A stretch of 64,000 nucleotides of DNA from Pseudorasbora parva (GCF_024679245.1 NC_090174.1:41502688-41566687); one strand, 5' to 3'; positions 39,317 to 52,945 are shown, counted from the first letter of the stretch. The notes: a model not told the origin generated them from the letters alone. Numbers and translations are program-made.

Positions 39317-39689
39317 ACGTGTGTGGCACGCTTGGCGTAAATTAACAGTTTAGAATTTGAATATGATTGGCTGTAAAGCCACTACAACAGACAATGCAGT
39401 GTTACTGTACCTTGTTACTCTTTACCAATACTTAGAAACCGCAATATCTTTCCCAGTCTGCTATCCAATTTAAGCTCCTTACAAGGTTGCTTTCTTACTC
39501 CAAGCAGTTTTTGTCATTGTTGATTGGAGGTTAATAATTTATATTGTTTAAAAAAACTTTGAGATATAATGGGATACAAATGAATTTAAGTAAATACACG
39601 CACAGAGAGAGAAACCATGAGCACGTTCAAGTGCAAAAATATGCCTGAATGTGAAAAAATAAATTCTGCAGAACAGTTTCTCACACATT

Positions 39690-39702
39690 TGTGTGTGTGT
39701 GT

Positions 39703-39767
<65 letters not shown>

Positions 39768-39789
39768 TGTGTGTGTGTGTGTGTGTGTA
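39690..39789 (+). repeat. (GT)n microsatellite at the left edge of the mirror structure
   Basis: About 100 bases of GT with two interruptions (GTCAGT, GTCTGT), directly before the first GTCTACCTATC motif. Confidence 0.95.
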
Positions 39790-39792
39790 CTT

Positions 39793-40230
39793 GTCTACCT
39801 ATCTAACAGGGGACCTTGGCGTCGTTACACACTCACCAACAGGGGACCTCTGAGCCAAGAGGGGACATTTTTCAAGTCCCCTGTTGGTCATGCATTAAAT
39901 CATGTGAAAATGAAGTAAAAAACTAAAGAAATGCTCTGGTGATTTTTTAAATGTTTGACCAAGTAAGGACCTACAGGTGTGTGTGTTTAAATCATGTTAA
40001 AATCAAGAAACAACACTCTGGTGAATTTTTAAAAATTTTGACCAAGAGGGGACCTAAGAGTGTGTGAGTGTTTAAGGCCATGCTCAGCAGCTCCCCTGTA
40101 GGCTGGAGCAGGAACTGTAATAGCCCTTAAACACACGTCGTTCACACACACACACTCCTCTATTGTTTGAATGGCCTGCTGTCCTCTGACTCTAGAGCTG
40201 CTGTTTAACAGGCTGCTTACTAAAGGAACA
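39793..40230 (+). repeat. Left edge repeats with (A/C)AGGGGACC motifs
   Basis: Four GGGGACC/GGGGACA motifs with AACAG or CAAGAG before them occur at 39808, 39841, 39861 and 40046. Direct repeats of CTCTGGTGAATTTTTAAA and AAATCATGT lie near 39900-40030. Comparable GGTCCCCTCTTGG motifs lie at the right edge (53236-53400). Confidence 0.6.
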
Positions 40231-40801
40231 AACATTAAATAGATTATATCTCTTTACTAAATACCCTGACTAGTTTCAAACTTTGCATTACTTTAAAATT
40301 AAATACTACAGGATCCAAGAAAAAACGATTAAAAAATCTAAACAACCAGGATGTAATTAGAAATAGATCTGCCATCAAAATGTGTGTGTCCTCAGTTTCT
40401 ACAAATAAATATAGTAAATACCATCCATCATGGCCGTGGAGAGACCGTAAAACTTTATTAAATTATTAAGGGATCTCATTCAATGCTTTTGTAAACATTT
40501 TTTGTTTCTGTGTATATATATAACATTTTAATGACAGTGGCCTATAATTATTGAAAAATAATGCATTATTTTATTTATATTTAAAAAAAAGGGTACGGTA
40601 AATGGGACAAACTTTGCATCTAAAGTTCTTTTAAACAAGTGTTAACATAGACATTATTAAAAACATTTTATTTTAGCCAAGTATTTGTAAAAATAATGTG
40701 TGACTTTTGGCCCATATAAAAGGCCCATCTTACCACCTTATACATTTATGAGCTTTTTAAACTAACCACTTTTGATTTATTTATGTTTAACAAAATGATG
40801 C

Positions 40802-43800
40802 AGGTCCCCTGTTAGATAGTAAATCAAGACGCCTGTGTGTTTGCTGTGACATTTCTTATCATCACAAACACACTGTAAAGATTTAGAGTTTTTACAGCAA
40901 TACCTGAGTTTAAAGGGTTAAATCAAGCAGAAAAAGCTCTCTAATGTATTAATTGCAGGTCATTATTGAATAGTGATTACGTTACACATACACTGACTCA
41001 GGTCCCCTGTTAGATAGTAAATCACGACGCCTGTGTGTTTGCTGTGACATTTCTTATCATCATAAACACACTGCAAAGATTTAGAGCTTTTACAGTAATA
41101 CCTGAGTTTAAAGGGTTAAATCAAGCAGAAATAGCTCTCTAATGTATTAATTGCAGGTCATTATTGAATAGTGATTACAATACACACACACACTGACTCA
41201 GGTCCCCTGTTAGATAGTAAATCACGACGCCTGTGTGTTTGCTGTGACATTTCTTATCATCACAAACACACTGTAAAGATTTAGAGTTTTTACAGCAATA
41301 CCTGAGTTTAAAGGGTTAAATCAAGCAGAAATAGCTCTCTAATGTATTTATTGCAGGTCATTATTGAATAGTGATTATGTTACACACACACTCACTCAGG
41401 TCCCCTGTTAGATAGTAAATTACGACGCCTGTGTGTTTGCTGTGACATTTCTTATCATCACAAACACACTGTAAAGATTTAGAGTTTTTACAGCAATACC
41501 TGAGTTTAAAGGGTTAAATCAAGCAAAAATTGCTCTCTAATGTATTAATTGCAGGTAATTATTGAATAGTGATTACGTTACACACACACTGACTCAGGTC
41601 CCCTGTTAGATAGTAAATCACGACGCCTGTGTGTTTGCTGTGACATTTCTTATCATCATAAACACACTGCAAAGATTTAGAGCTTTTACAGTAATACCTG
41701 AGTTTAAAGAGTTAAATCAAGCAGAAATAGCTCTCTAATGTATTAATTGCAGGTCATTATTGAATAGTGATTACAATACACACACACACTGACTCAGGTC
41801 CCCTGTTAGATAGTAAATCACGACGCCTGTGTGTTTGCTGTGACATTTCTTATCATCACAAACACACTGCAAAGATTTAGAGTTTTAACAGCAATAACTG
41901 AGTTTAAAGGGTTAAATCAAACAGAAAAAGCTCTCTAATGTATTAATTGCAGGTCATAATTGAATAGTGATTACGTTACACACACACTGACTCAGGTCCC
42001 CTGTTAGATAGTAAATCACGACGCCTGTGTGTTTGCTGTGACATTTCTTATTATCACAAACACACTGTAAAGATTTAGAGTTTTTACAGCAATACCTGAG
42101 TTTAAAGGGTTAAATCAAGCAGAAATAGCTCTCTAATGTATTTATTGCAGGTCATTATTGAATAGTGATTATGTTACACACACACTCACTCAGGTCCCCT
42201 GTTAGATAGTAAATCACGACGCCTGTGTGTTTGCTGTGACATTTCTTATCATCACAAACACACTGTAAAGATTTAGAGTTTTTACAGCAATACCTGAGTT
42301 TAAAGGGTTAAATCAAGCAGAAATAGCTCTCTAATGTATTAATTGCAGGTCATTATTGAATAGTGATTACGTTACACACACACTCACTCAGGTCCCCTGT
42401 TAGATAGTAAATCACGACGCCTGTGTGTTTGCTGTGACATTTCTTATCATCACAAACACACTGTAAAGATTTAGAGTTTTTACAGCAATACCTGAGTTTA
42501 AAGAGTTAAATCAAGCAGAAATAGCTCTCTAATGTATTAATTGCAGGTCATTATTGAATAGTGATTACAATACACACACACACTGACTCAGGTCCCCTGT
42601 TAGATAGTAAATCACGACGCCTGTGTGTTTGCTGTGACATTTCTTATCATCACAAACACACTGTAAAGATTTAGAGTTTTTACAGCAATAACTGAGTTTA
42701 AAGGGTTAAATCAAGCAGAAAAAGCTCTCTAATGTATTAATTGCAGGTCATAATTGAATAGTGATTACGTTACACACAAACTGACTCAGGTCCCCTGTTA
42801 GATAGTAAATCACGACGCCTGTGTGTTTGCTGTGACATTTCTTATTATCACAAACACACTGTAAAGATTTAGAGTTTTTACAGCAATACCTGAGTTTAAA
42901 GGGTTAAATCAAGCAGAAATAGCTCTCTAATGTATTTATTGCAGGTCATTAATGAATAGTGATTATGTTACACACACACTCACTCAGGTCCCCTGTTAGA
43001 TAGTAAATCACGACGCCTGTGTGTTTGCTGTGACATTTCTTATCATCACAAACACACTGTAAAGATTTAGAGTTTTTACAGCAATACCTGAGTTTAAAGG
43101 GTTAAATCAAGCAAAAAATGCTCTCTAATGTTTTAATTGCAGGTCATTATTGAATAGTGATTACGTTACACACACACACTGACTCAGGTCCCCTGTTAGA
43201 TAGTAAATCATGACGCCTGTGTGTTTGCTGTGACATTTCTTATCATCATAAACACACTGTAAAGATTTAGAGTTTTTACAGCAATACCTGAGTTTAAAGG
43301 GTTAAATCAAGCAGAAATAGCTCTCTAATGTATTAATTGCAGGTCATTATTGAATAGTGATTATGTTACACACACACTGACTCAGGTCCCCTGTTAGATA
43401 GTAAATCACGACGCCTGTGTGTTTGCTGTGACATTTCTTATTATCACAAACACACTGTAAAGATTTAGAGTTTTTACAGCAATACCTGAGTTTAAAGGGT
43501 TAAATCAAGCAGAAATAGCTCTCTAATGTATTAATTGCAGGTCATTATTGAATAGTGATTATGTTACACACACACTCACTCAGGTCCCCTGTTAGATAGT
43601 AAATCACGACGCCTGTGTGTTTGCTGTGACATTTCTTATTATCACAAACACACTGTAAAGATTTAGAGTTTTTACAGCAATACCTGAGTTTAAAGGGTTA
43701 AATCAAGCAGAAATAGCTCTCTAATGTATTAATTGCAGGTCATTATTGAATAGTGATTACGTTACACACACACTCACTCAGGTCCCCTGTTAGATAGTAA

Positions 43801-44420
43801 ATCACGACGCCTGTGTGTTTGCTGTGACATTTCTTATTATCACAAACACACTGTAAAGATTTAGAGTTTTTACAGCAATACCTGAGTTTAAAGGGTTAAA
43901 TCAAGCAGAAATAGCTCTCTAATGTTTTTATTGCAGGTCATTATTGAATAGTGATTATGTTACACACACACTCACTCAGGTCCCCTGTTAGATAGTAAAT
44001 CACGACGCCTGTGTGTTTGCTGTGACATTTCTTATCATCACAAACACACTGTAAAGATTTAGAGTTTTTACAGCAATACCTGAGTTTAAAGGGTTAAATC
44101 AAGCAAAAATTGCTCTCTAATGTATTAATTGCAGGTCATTATTGAATAGTGATTACGTTACACACACACACTGACTCAGGTCCCCTGTTAGATAGTAAAT
44201 CACGACGCCTGTGTGTTTGCTGTGACATTTCTTATCATCATAAACACACTGTAAAGATTTAGAGTTTTTACAGCAATACCTGAGTTTAAAGGGTTAAATC
44301 AAGCAGAAATAGCTCTCTAATGTATTCATTGCAGGTCATTATTGAATAGTAATTACGTTACACACACACTGACTCAGGTCCCCTGTTAGATAGTAAATCA
44401 CGACGCCTGTGTGTTTCTCT
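40802..44420 (+). repeat. Left satellite array, 19 copies of a 198-bp unit
   Basis: Each unit begins AGGTCCCCTGTTAGATAG and continues ACGACGCCTGTGTGTTTGC, GTGACATTTCTTATCATCA, AGATTTAGAGTTTTTACAGC, GAGTTTAAAGGGTTAAATCA and TAATTGCAGGTCATTATTGA, ending in CACACACTGACTC. The first motif is at 40802 and the last at 44376, an average spacing of 198.6 bp. Copies differ at a few percent of bases. No open frame is conserved across units. Confidence 0.97.
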
Positions 44421-44432
44421 CCTCAACCCCCA

Positions 44433-46262
44433 CAACCCCCCACTCACAATTTACATTTCAATAAGGGAGACTTGAAAAACCAGTTTGTGAACCACAGGCC
44501 AATAGAGCTCAAACTACCAATGTGGCAGAACCCTTCTCAAATAAACTAGAGAAGATGCTGGGATTTGCCCTGCCAAATTAAACTAAATTACAGTTTTTAC
44601 AATCGCTAGGCCACGTTTCTCAATACTTTGGTCATTTTCAAAACTTGTTCCCCAAAAACCAACTTTCTGCTTCACATCAGTTATTTCACATTCAAAATCC
44701 ACAAAAACTAACAAAACACTTAATTCATGTCTCAAATCAAGAGCCAATGATCCACAGTTTAGCTTGCACAGACTGAAGTTGTGATCACTCTGTGAAGAGT
44801 TTTGAAAAAGTGACCAAAATTTGTTTGACAAATTTGAGAGTGCCAGAGACTTTGACTAAGGAGAATATTCTGAGCACACTGTGTGATGTTATTGAGATCT
44901 TTTATGAAACTTTTTAGAGGTGACAAAAGTGAGAGTTCCAGAGTATCTAGCTGAAGAAAAAAGTCTGAGCACAGCATGCGATACTGTTGAGATCCCTTCT
45001 GAAACTTTAGAGGAGACACATATGAGCAATACAGTCTCTCTAGCCAAGGAGACAAATCAGAGCATAGTATGTGATGTTGTTGAGATCTCTTATGAAACTT
45101 TAGTGGAGATAAACATGAGAGAATGTCATTTTTTGTCTCAGGATAAACATGTGAGAAGCAGGAGACTTAGCCTTATGTCTCAATTTGATTCACTTGATCT
45201 CATTTCTGTCTAGGAGAAAGATGTGAGTTGAGAAGGAGATCTCAGGTTTGATTTTCCTTTCCTCTAGGTTGGCCTTTGGTTCACAAACTGGGTTTTTAGG
45301 GCCCTATAAAATCCGTTTAATTTTTTCCCAAATTCCGTTTTTTCCGTTTTAATTTTTGCAGATTCCTTTTTTTCCGTTAAAATGTTTGGTAATTCAGTTT
45401 TTTTACCCTTTACTGTAATTTTGGTGAAAAAAGAGTTTGCTTTTAATGTTAATATAATACAACATAAAACAAAAAATAGGAATGACCTTAAATTTATCGA
45501 GGTAACAAACATCACATTTACTTTTTAGGACAAATATGATATTTGACATAACACTGCACTTCAAATACTTCAAATATTAATGGTTATTAGCTTTAAACTT
45601 TCCGGTAAAATAAATTATAATAGTTTATATAAGTTAAAATGAAAGTGCTCCATTAGCTTTTTCTTTCAAGTAATTTTTTTTAAAAAGAACTAAAAAAAAA
45701 AAAATCATAAGAATCATATTTTACAGTACTCTTAAGTACTATTAAGTAAAACATTTAAATTTGAAAATTAACATAAAAAAAAACATTGCACCATGAAATC
45801 ATGTAGTGAATTGTTCTGTGTGTTTAACAATCACCATTATGATATCCAGAGCTGTGAAAAATAAAAATACACGAAAACACAACACTGCCAGAAGTCCCCC
45901 AACTTCAAAGGCCCCTTTAAATGATTAAAACTAGATGCTTAATTTTAACTTTAAGGTTACTTATCATGTAAACTACCCATATAGAGCATGTTAAATGCAT
46001 GTTTGGAACAGACTAACAGAGGGGAAAACGGTCGCATTTGCAGCAGACACACGACACAGAATTTCATTACAAATATGTAAAATTCCGGGGAAATCTGCGT
46101 TAACACCAGATTCCGCGTTTATATGCAGATTCCGCGTTAATATGCCAATTCCGCGATTCCGTCCGCGATTCCGTGATCGCGGAAATTATAGGGCCCTAGG
46201 TTTTCAAGTCTTCCCTTATTTATTATTATTAAAATGTAAATTGTGTGGGGGGGTTGTGTGGA
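44433..46262. mobile_element. Inverted-end element A at the centre of the mirror structure
   Basis: The left end CACAACCCCCCACTCACAAT followed by TTACATTTCAATAAGGGAGA is mirrored, interrupted by a hAT insertion, at 45270-46262 (ATGTAAATTGTGTGGGGGGG at the tip). The interior 44830-45200 has a degenerate roughly 100-bp tandem repeat (GAGCACA..GTGATGTTATTGAGATC, TATGAAACTTTAG). No transposase was seen. Confidence 0.65.
45297..46198. mobile_element. hAT-like non-autonomous element (TAGGGCCCTATAAAATCCG)
   Basis: Starts TAGGGCCCTATA and ends TATAGGGCCCTA. GGTTTT lies on both sides of the insertion, which interrupts ACAAACTGG(G)TTTT..CAAGTC, a sequence intact at 49082. Subterminal text has many TTCCGTTTT and TTCCGCG repeats. 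TAGGG tips fit hAT, although only six bases of duplication are visible. Confidence 0.75.
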
Positions 46263-46307
46263 TCTACTGTGTTTGTGGGCCCAGTTTACAGCAGTTAGTT
46301 CACCTAC

Positions 46308-47480
46308 AAAGGAAAATTAGCCCATGATTTACTCACCCTCAAGTCATCCCAAGTGTATATAACATTCTTTTTTCAAATGAATAAAATCTGAGTTATTTAA
46401 ATTTATATTAAAAAAGTCCTGGCTCTTCCCAGCTTTAAAATGCCAGTGCCTTGTCGGTCCATAAAAGTGCATCTAACCATCATATAACTGATCCACACAG
46501 TAACTGATCCATAGACTAAAATACTAGCTTTCGGTTTTCAGTGCCACACGAATCACATTGCGCTTAAAGGACAACTCCGGTGAGAAATGCCCCTCGGGGT
46601 AATTAACAGATGGTTACCGAGTAGATCGTTCTCTGGGATGCGGTTTCATGAAAATCGAATTTAAAGAGTTTTATCTCTAAACACAGATTAGCTTATAATG
46701 TTTGTCTATGGGGCATGGAATAAGTGAAATTAAATCGCTAGTTAATACCACTAACAAGGCTCAAAATAACCTCACACTAACAAGGCAGCATAATGAGGAT
46801 CCCTACATGCAAACCGCAGCATTGAGAACTTGTTAGAGTACAAACGGTTTAATAAGAAGATACTTTCTAAAGACAGTACATTACACGTTTACAGACTGCA
46901 GCCATCTTGGAAAACAGTCTCGACTAGTCGAGCCACGAACGTTGTGCTAAGTGAGCTGATCGATAGGAATTAAGTTTGTGAAATCTAATTACATGGACTT
47001 TTTTTTCTTTTTTTTTCTCTACTGCGTTCAGTGCTTTCTTCCGGAAACAATGGCCCATATGAGATTCCAAGTCACAGTTCATCACTTAGCACATCGTTCG
47101 TCACTCAAATCTGTTTTTAGAGATAAAACTCTTTACACTTGATTTCCATGAAACCGCATCCCAGAGAACGATCTACTCGGTAACCATCTATTAATTACCC
47201 CAAGGGTCATTTCTCACCGGAGTTGTTCTTTAAAGAGTAACCCTTCTTCACCCATGAATCCTTGACGTATGTGCACTGACAAACGCAGAAGAGAGAAGAT
47301 AGAGCTAAACAAAACTTAGCGTCAGGGGTTACTCTTTTCATAATAACACTAAAACACAATTTCTTTCAATAAAAATAGTTTGTTTAGTCTATAAAGTTTA
47401 AAATATGGACATTGTTCTTACACAAACGTGCAACTTTGCTTCAGAAGGCTCTTCATTACTCACGTGCTATTTGGGTGAAC
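46308..47480. repeat. Fish TTAA-type repeat split by a MITE
   Basis: TTAGCCCATGATTTACTCAC followed by CCTCAAGTCATCCCAAGTGT is the start of a common teleost MITE. Text resumes after the inner insertion (46568-47229) with AGAGTAACCCTTCTTCACCC. The right end is not clear. Confidence 0.45.
46568..47229. mobile_element. TTAA-flanked MITE with inverted arms of about 100 bp
   Basis: AGGACAACTCCGGTGAGAAA is mirrored by TTTCTCACCGGAGTTGTTCT. The arms continue with GGTTACCGAGTAGATCGTTC and TGGGATGCGGTTTCATG. TTAA at 46564-46567 and 47230-47233. The 662-bp element has no coding frame. Confidence 0.88.
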
Positions 47481-47672
47481 ACCTAAAGCACACGCCCCAA
47501 AAGCTGTATCTCTGACAGTCCACGAATGCTAAACTAAAATGCTAAAATTAATACAAAATTATTTTTTAAAAAATAGGAAGTATCCCAGTAAACATAGTTG
47601 CTTATGTCATAGTAGGTTCAGTTAAGTGAACATACACTTTGAGAAAAAGTAACTTTAAAATGATTAACTTAT

Positions 47673-47675
<3 letters not shown>

Positions 47676-47756
<81 letters not shown>
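47676..47756 (+). repeat. Poly-A plus (TA)n microsatellite
   Basis: A run of A followed by about 35 TA units and TATTATTATT. Confidence 0.95.
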
Positions 47757-47759
<3 letters not shown>

Positions 47760-47954
47760 ATTATTTTATTTTTTTACAGTGAGGACAATACAGTGTTATA
47801 TTACAACTACTGACAGACCGTCCTGAAAAGCACTGTTTATTTCATGTGTATCATATCTTTTGTATTTATTTGTGCTTTCACTTGTAATGTGTTTGGGCTA
47901 GTGGTTTAGATGTGCTCTTGAAATTGGAATAGAGAATAGTGTGTGTGTTGAGTT

Positions 47955-49150
47955 TGCTGCTCAACCCCCCACCAGTAATTTACATTTCAATGCATGAAGA
48001 CTCTCACAGGTGAGACACAGAACCTCACTACTGTTACCTATGTCCAGACCAAATACCCTGCCAAAAATAAATTGAAATTACATGATGAAATGAAATTACA
48101 ATCGCTAGGACATATTTCCCAATATTTAGGAGAACTGAGTGAGGAGTTTATAAATTTGCTAACCAACTTTCAGCTTCACAGCAGTTAATTTTACATTTAC
48201 AAATCAACTCATTCTTCCAGAGCACTAGCAGCGCAGGTTTACATCAACACTAACATCAGGAACATTATACAATTAAAATGTCTTTACAAAATTAGAATGA
48301 CACTCTCTGCTGCTTATAATTCACTGCATACTTACATTACAGTACAACATTATTCCTAAGTTTCCTCTTTTGAATGGATGGTAATGGCCTAACACTTGTG
48401 TTGGTGTTCAGTTTCATCAAAGTTGCTTTGATAGTGTTTGATTTTTTTAGCAGTATAAATTGCATTACAGTATTACTGTATACATGTTGTAAATTGCTGT
48501 CTCATTCAGTTTTGTATTATGTTATTGTTTTGTCCATAAGTTTAACACTTTTGAAAACAGCATGTAAGGATGTGCAAATTGGCCTGTAGAACAAAGATTT
48601 GATTGTGTTTGTGTCAAAGTGAGAAAAGATTTCAGGTAAATTGAAAGATGTTGCCATTGAATGCATTTTTTGCTAAAGCAATGTTGATCCACAGTTAAGC
48701 TGTGATATAAAATGTTCTTTTACAAAACATTTCTCAATAATAAACACACTTTTTCAACTTTTTCAACTCTTCACACAGTGATCACAACTTCAGTCTGTGC
48801 AAGCTAAACTGTGGATCATTGGCACTTGATTTGAGACATGAATGAAGTGTTTTGTTGGTTTTTGTGGATTTTGAATGTGAAATAACTGATGTGAAGCAGA
48901 AAGTTGGTTTGGAGAACTGTGTGAAGGATTTTGAAAATGACCAAAGTATTGAGAAACGTGGCCTAGCGATTGTAAAAACTGTAATTTAGTTTAATTTGGC
49001 AGGGCAAATCCCAGCATCTTCTCTAGTTTATTTGAGAAGGGTTCTGCCACATTGGTATATTGAGCTCTATTGGCCTGTGGTTCACAAACTGGTTTTTCAA
49101 GTCTCCCTTATTGAAATGTAAATTGTGAGTGGGGGGTTGTGGGGGTTGAG
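47955..49150. mobile_element. Inverted-end element B, partner of element A
   Basis: The diverged left end (CTCAACCCCCCACCAGTAAT, ACATTTCAATGCATGAAGAC) and the well-kept right end (48755-49150) belong to the same family as element A. Its right end is the reverse complement of A's left end over about 420 bp, including TAGCGATTGTAAAAACTGTA and TTGGCAGGGCAAATCCCAGC. Confidence 0.65.
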
Positions 49151-52100
49151 GAGAGAAACACACAGGCGTCCTGATTTACTATCTAACAGGGGACCTGAGT
49201 CAGTGTGTGTGTAACGTAATCACTATTCAATAATGACCGGCAATTAATACATTAGAGAGCTATTTCTGCTTGATTTAGCCCTTTAAACTCAGGTATTGCT
49301 GTAAAAACTCTAAATCTTTACAGTGTGTTTGTGATGATAAGAAATGTCACAGCAAACACACAGGCGTCGTGATTTACTATCTAAAGCCCCGTTTCCACCA
49401 AAATTACCCGGAACAATTTGTACCAGGAACTTTTTTACAGGAACTTTTCTCCCCCCCAGACCTGCAGCTGTCTGCGTTTCGACCGCGATAAAGTTCCGAG
49501 AAGATTAGGCAAATTAGTCCGGTGATGTAGGACTGCACGCGACTGCTCCTCCAAATCAGTGAAGGACATGTAATCATTTTTAAGTGTACCGATTGAAAGG
49601 ACTGTTTACATGAGACGTTATCTAAACCGATCTGATGTTTACATGTGATGACTTTCAATCGCAATCATTTTGTCACATGCAGTTTGTCTGCCGCATCAAA
49701 AATGTCGCCGCTGTTTTCTCCAGCAGCTGAATGTGTTTACTGTAGCCATAGCAACTCTTAACGGCCACCAGGACTAATACAGTATTATTTATATCTATTT
49801 GTTGTAAAGTGTAATAATCATCCCAGAGAAAAAAATCTTCTGTCAGGCGCAGTTAAAGTAAAAACTGCCCGGGGCAATATACGTTGTGTCATTACTCCAA
49901 CATTATCTTCATAACTCACGAAATAAAAAGTTTACCACTCAGAAAAATTTACTTTCCTCTCTTGTCAACATGCGCGCGCGCCTTGACGCCGTCACGTCAT
50001 GTAAGGACACACACTTAAAAGTAATCGGTCAGGTCGTTTACATGGTGAAAAAAAATTAATAAGGAGTATGGAAGAGATTCAAGCTGTGCTGCTTTTGCTG
50101 GTTATGTATAGGTTTACGAGGTAATTAACAACGACAGAAAAGAGCACTAATATGCAGATTCAGCAGCATGCAGCATATTCAGAAAGCTTGTAAAGCTAGA
50201 TTTAAAATGACAATATATTATTATCAGCTATTACGGACATTGAACATGAGATGGCTGAGACGACCGCGCGCCACCAGACAGAGAGCAAGACTGATATTTA
50301 TTGAACGCAGAACGAACCTCACAAAAGACTTTTAAAAATGCCTGTTGAACTTAAAAATGCTGCGTGAGCTCAACCAATCAGCATGTTCAGCGCCCAAGTC
50401 CCGCCCTCGAAAGTTCCTGAACTTTGAAAAAGTACTACCTCGCGAGCAGGGCCGTTTGGAGGGGGAAATATTTACCCGGAACTTCATTTATACCCTGGTT
50501 CCTGCGGTCTAAACACACGAAGTACCACCCAAAGTTCCTAGTTCCTGGGTAAAGTTCCTGTGGTGGAAACGGGGCTTAACAGGGGACCTGAGTGAGTGTG
50601 TGTGTAACAATCACTATTCAATAATGACCTGCCATGAATACATTACAGAGCTATTTCTGCTTGATTTAGCCCTTTAAACTCAGGTATTGCTGTAAAAACT
50701 CTAAATCTTTACAGTGTGTTTGTGATGATAAGAAATGTCACAGCAAACACACAGGTGTCGTGATTTACTATCTAACAGGGGACCTGAGTCAGTGTGTGTG
50801 TGTAACGTAATCACTATTCAATAATGACCTGCAATTAATACATTAGAGAGCTATTTCTGCCTGATTTAACCCTTTAATCTCAGGTATTGCTGTAAAAACT
50901 CTAAATCTTTGCAGTGTGTTTGTGATGATAAGAAATGTCACAGCAAACACACAGGCGTCGTGATTTACTATCTAACAGGGGACCTGAGTCAGTGTGTGTG
51001 TGTAACGTAGTCACTATTCAATAATGACCTGCAATTAATACATTAGAGAGCTATTTCTGCTTGATTTAACCCTTTAAGCTCAGGTATTGCTGTAAAAACT
51101 CTAAATCTTTGCAGTGTGTTTGTGATGATAAGAAATGTCACAGCAAACACACAGGCGTCGTGATTTACTATCTAACAGGGGACCTGAGTCAGTGTGTGTG
51201 TGTAACGTAGTCACTATTCAATAATGACCTGCATTTAATACATTAGAGAGCTATTTCTGCTTGATTTAACCCTTTAAACTCAGGTATTGCTGTAAAAACT
51301 CTAAATCTTAGCAGTGTGTTTGTGATAATAAGAAATGTCACAGCAAACACACAGGCGTCGTGATTTACTATCTAACAGGGGACCTGAGTCAGTGTGTGTG
51401 TAACATATTCATTATTCAATAATGACCGGCAATTAATACATTAGAGAGCTATTTCTGCTTGATTTAACCCTTTAAACTCAGTTATTGCTGTAAAAACTCT
51501 AAATCTTTACAGTGTGTTTGTGATGATAAGAAATGTCACAGCAAACACACAGGCGTCGTGATTTACTATCTAACAGGGGACCTGAGTCAGTGTGTGTGTA
51601 ACATATTCACTATTCAATAATGACCGGCAATTAATACATTAGAGAGCTATTTCTGCTTGATTTAACCCTTTAAACTCAGTTATTGCTGTAAAAACTCTAA
51701 ATCTTTACAGTGTGTTTGTGATGATAGGAAATGTCACAGCAAACACACAGGTGTCGTGATTTACTATCTAACAGGGGAACTGAGTCAGTGTGTGTGTGTA
51801 ACATAATCACTATTCAATAATGACCTGCAATTAATACATTAGAGAGCTATTTCTGCTTGATTTAACCCTTTAAACTCAGGTATTGCTGTAAAAACTCTAA
51901 ATCTTTACAGTGTGTTTGTGATGATAGGAAATGTCACAGCAAACACACAGGTGTCGTGATTTACTATCTAACAGGGGACCTGAGTCAGTGTGTGTGTGTA
52001 ACATATTCACTATTCAATAATGACCGGCAATTAATACATTAGAGAGCTATTTCTGCTTGATTTAACCCTTTAAACTCAGTTATTGCTGTAAAAACTCTAA

Positions 52101-52400
52101 ATCTTTACAGTGTGTTTGTGATGATAAGAAATGTCACAGCAAACACACAGGTGTCGTGATTTACTATCTAACAGGGGAACTGAGTCAGTGTGTGTGTGTA
52201 ACATAATCACTATTCAATAATGACCTGCAATTAATACATTAGAGAGCTATTTCTGCTTGATTTAACCCTTTAAACTCAGGTATTGCTGTAAAAACTCTAA
52301 ATCTTTACAGTGTGTTTGTGATGATAAGAAATGTCACAGCAAACACACAGGCGTCGTGATTTACTATCTAACAGGGGACCTGAGTCAGTGTGTGTGTAAC
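49150..52400 (-). repeat. Right satellite array, 11 copies of the 198-bp unit, inverted
   Basis: The same unit as the left array, read on the minus strand. CTATCTAACAGGGGACCT starts at 49177, then near 49378 (split by an insertion), 50766 and about every 199 bp to 52364. Some copies carry GGGGAAC instead of GGGGACC, alternating near 51776 and 52176. This indicates a dimeric higher-order repeat of about 400 bp. Confidence 0.96.
49385..50576. mobile_element. Harbinger-like element inserted in the right array
   Basis: The ends AGCCCCGTTTCCACCA and TGGTGGAAACGGGGCT are perfect inverted copies. The target TAA is duplicated (49382-49384 and 50577-50579) inside the satellite motif CTATCTAACAGGGG. 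A 3-bp TAA duplication fits PIF/Harbinger. The 1192-bp interior has short frames only. Confidence 0.88.
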
Positions 52401-52429
52401 GTAATCACTATTCAATAATGACCTGTAAT

Positions 52430-52945
52430 ATTCAATAATGTAAATACATTGGTGTACCTGACAATAATCTTAAATGAGAGATGTGGACTGATCATATACT
52501 GTAATTATGAAGACACAACAGAGAATGAATTTCTTAAAGAAATGACTTTTCTGTAATGTATTAGGTATTATGTCTAAGGTATATTGTGTTTGTGTGTGTG
52601 TGTGTGTGTGTGCCTATTGTGATACCAGATGCCTGTGTAAACAAGTTAACTTATTTTAATGTGTTGACTAACATACTAAAGCACAAGAAGACTTGTGGAC
52701 TAACTAAGTATAGTGTGTTACTTGATGTTACATCTTGTAACTTTATTGCGACTGTGTAATAAATATATTTAAAAATAAATTAAAGTATTAAAGTATATTT
52801 TAGGTTACAAATAAATACTTCTCAGTACATTCAAAAGAACACAGTTATTATAAAAAGACATATTATTACTTGACACATTATATAGTCTGTACGAAGCTTA
52901 ACTGCATATATGTTATTTATTTGTAAAGACATGTAATGGTGGAGA
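52430..52945. other. AT-rich spacer inside the mirror structure
   Basis: No gene or satellite units. A short (GT)n run lies at 52588-52612. AATAAATATATTTAAAAATAAATTAAAG-type text precedes a long TA microsatellite. Confidence 0.5.

Noticed and set aside
40802..44420. CRISPR-like regular array
   Set aside because: The 198-bp units are joined head to tail without unique spacers, in a vertebrate genome. It is a satellite.
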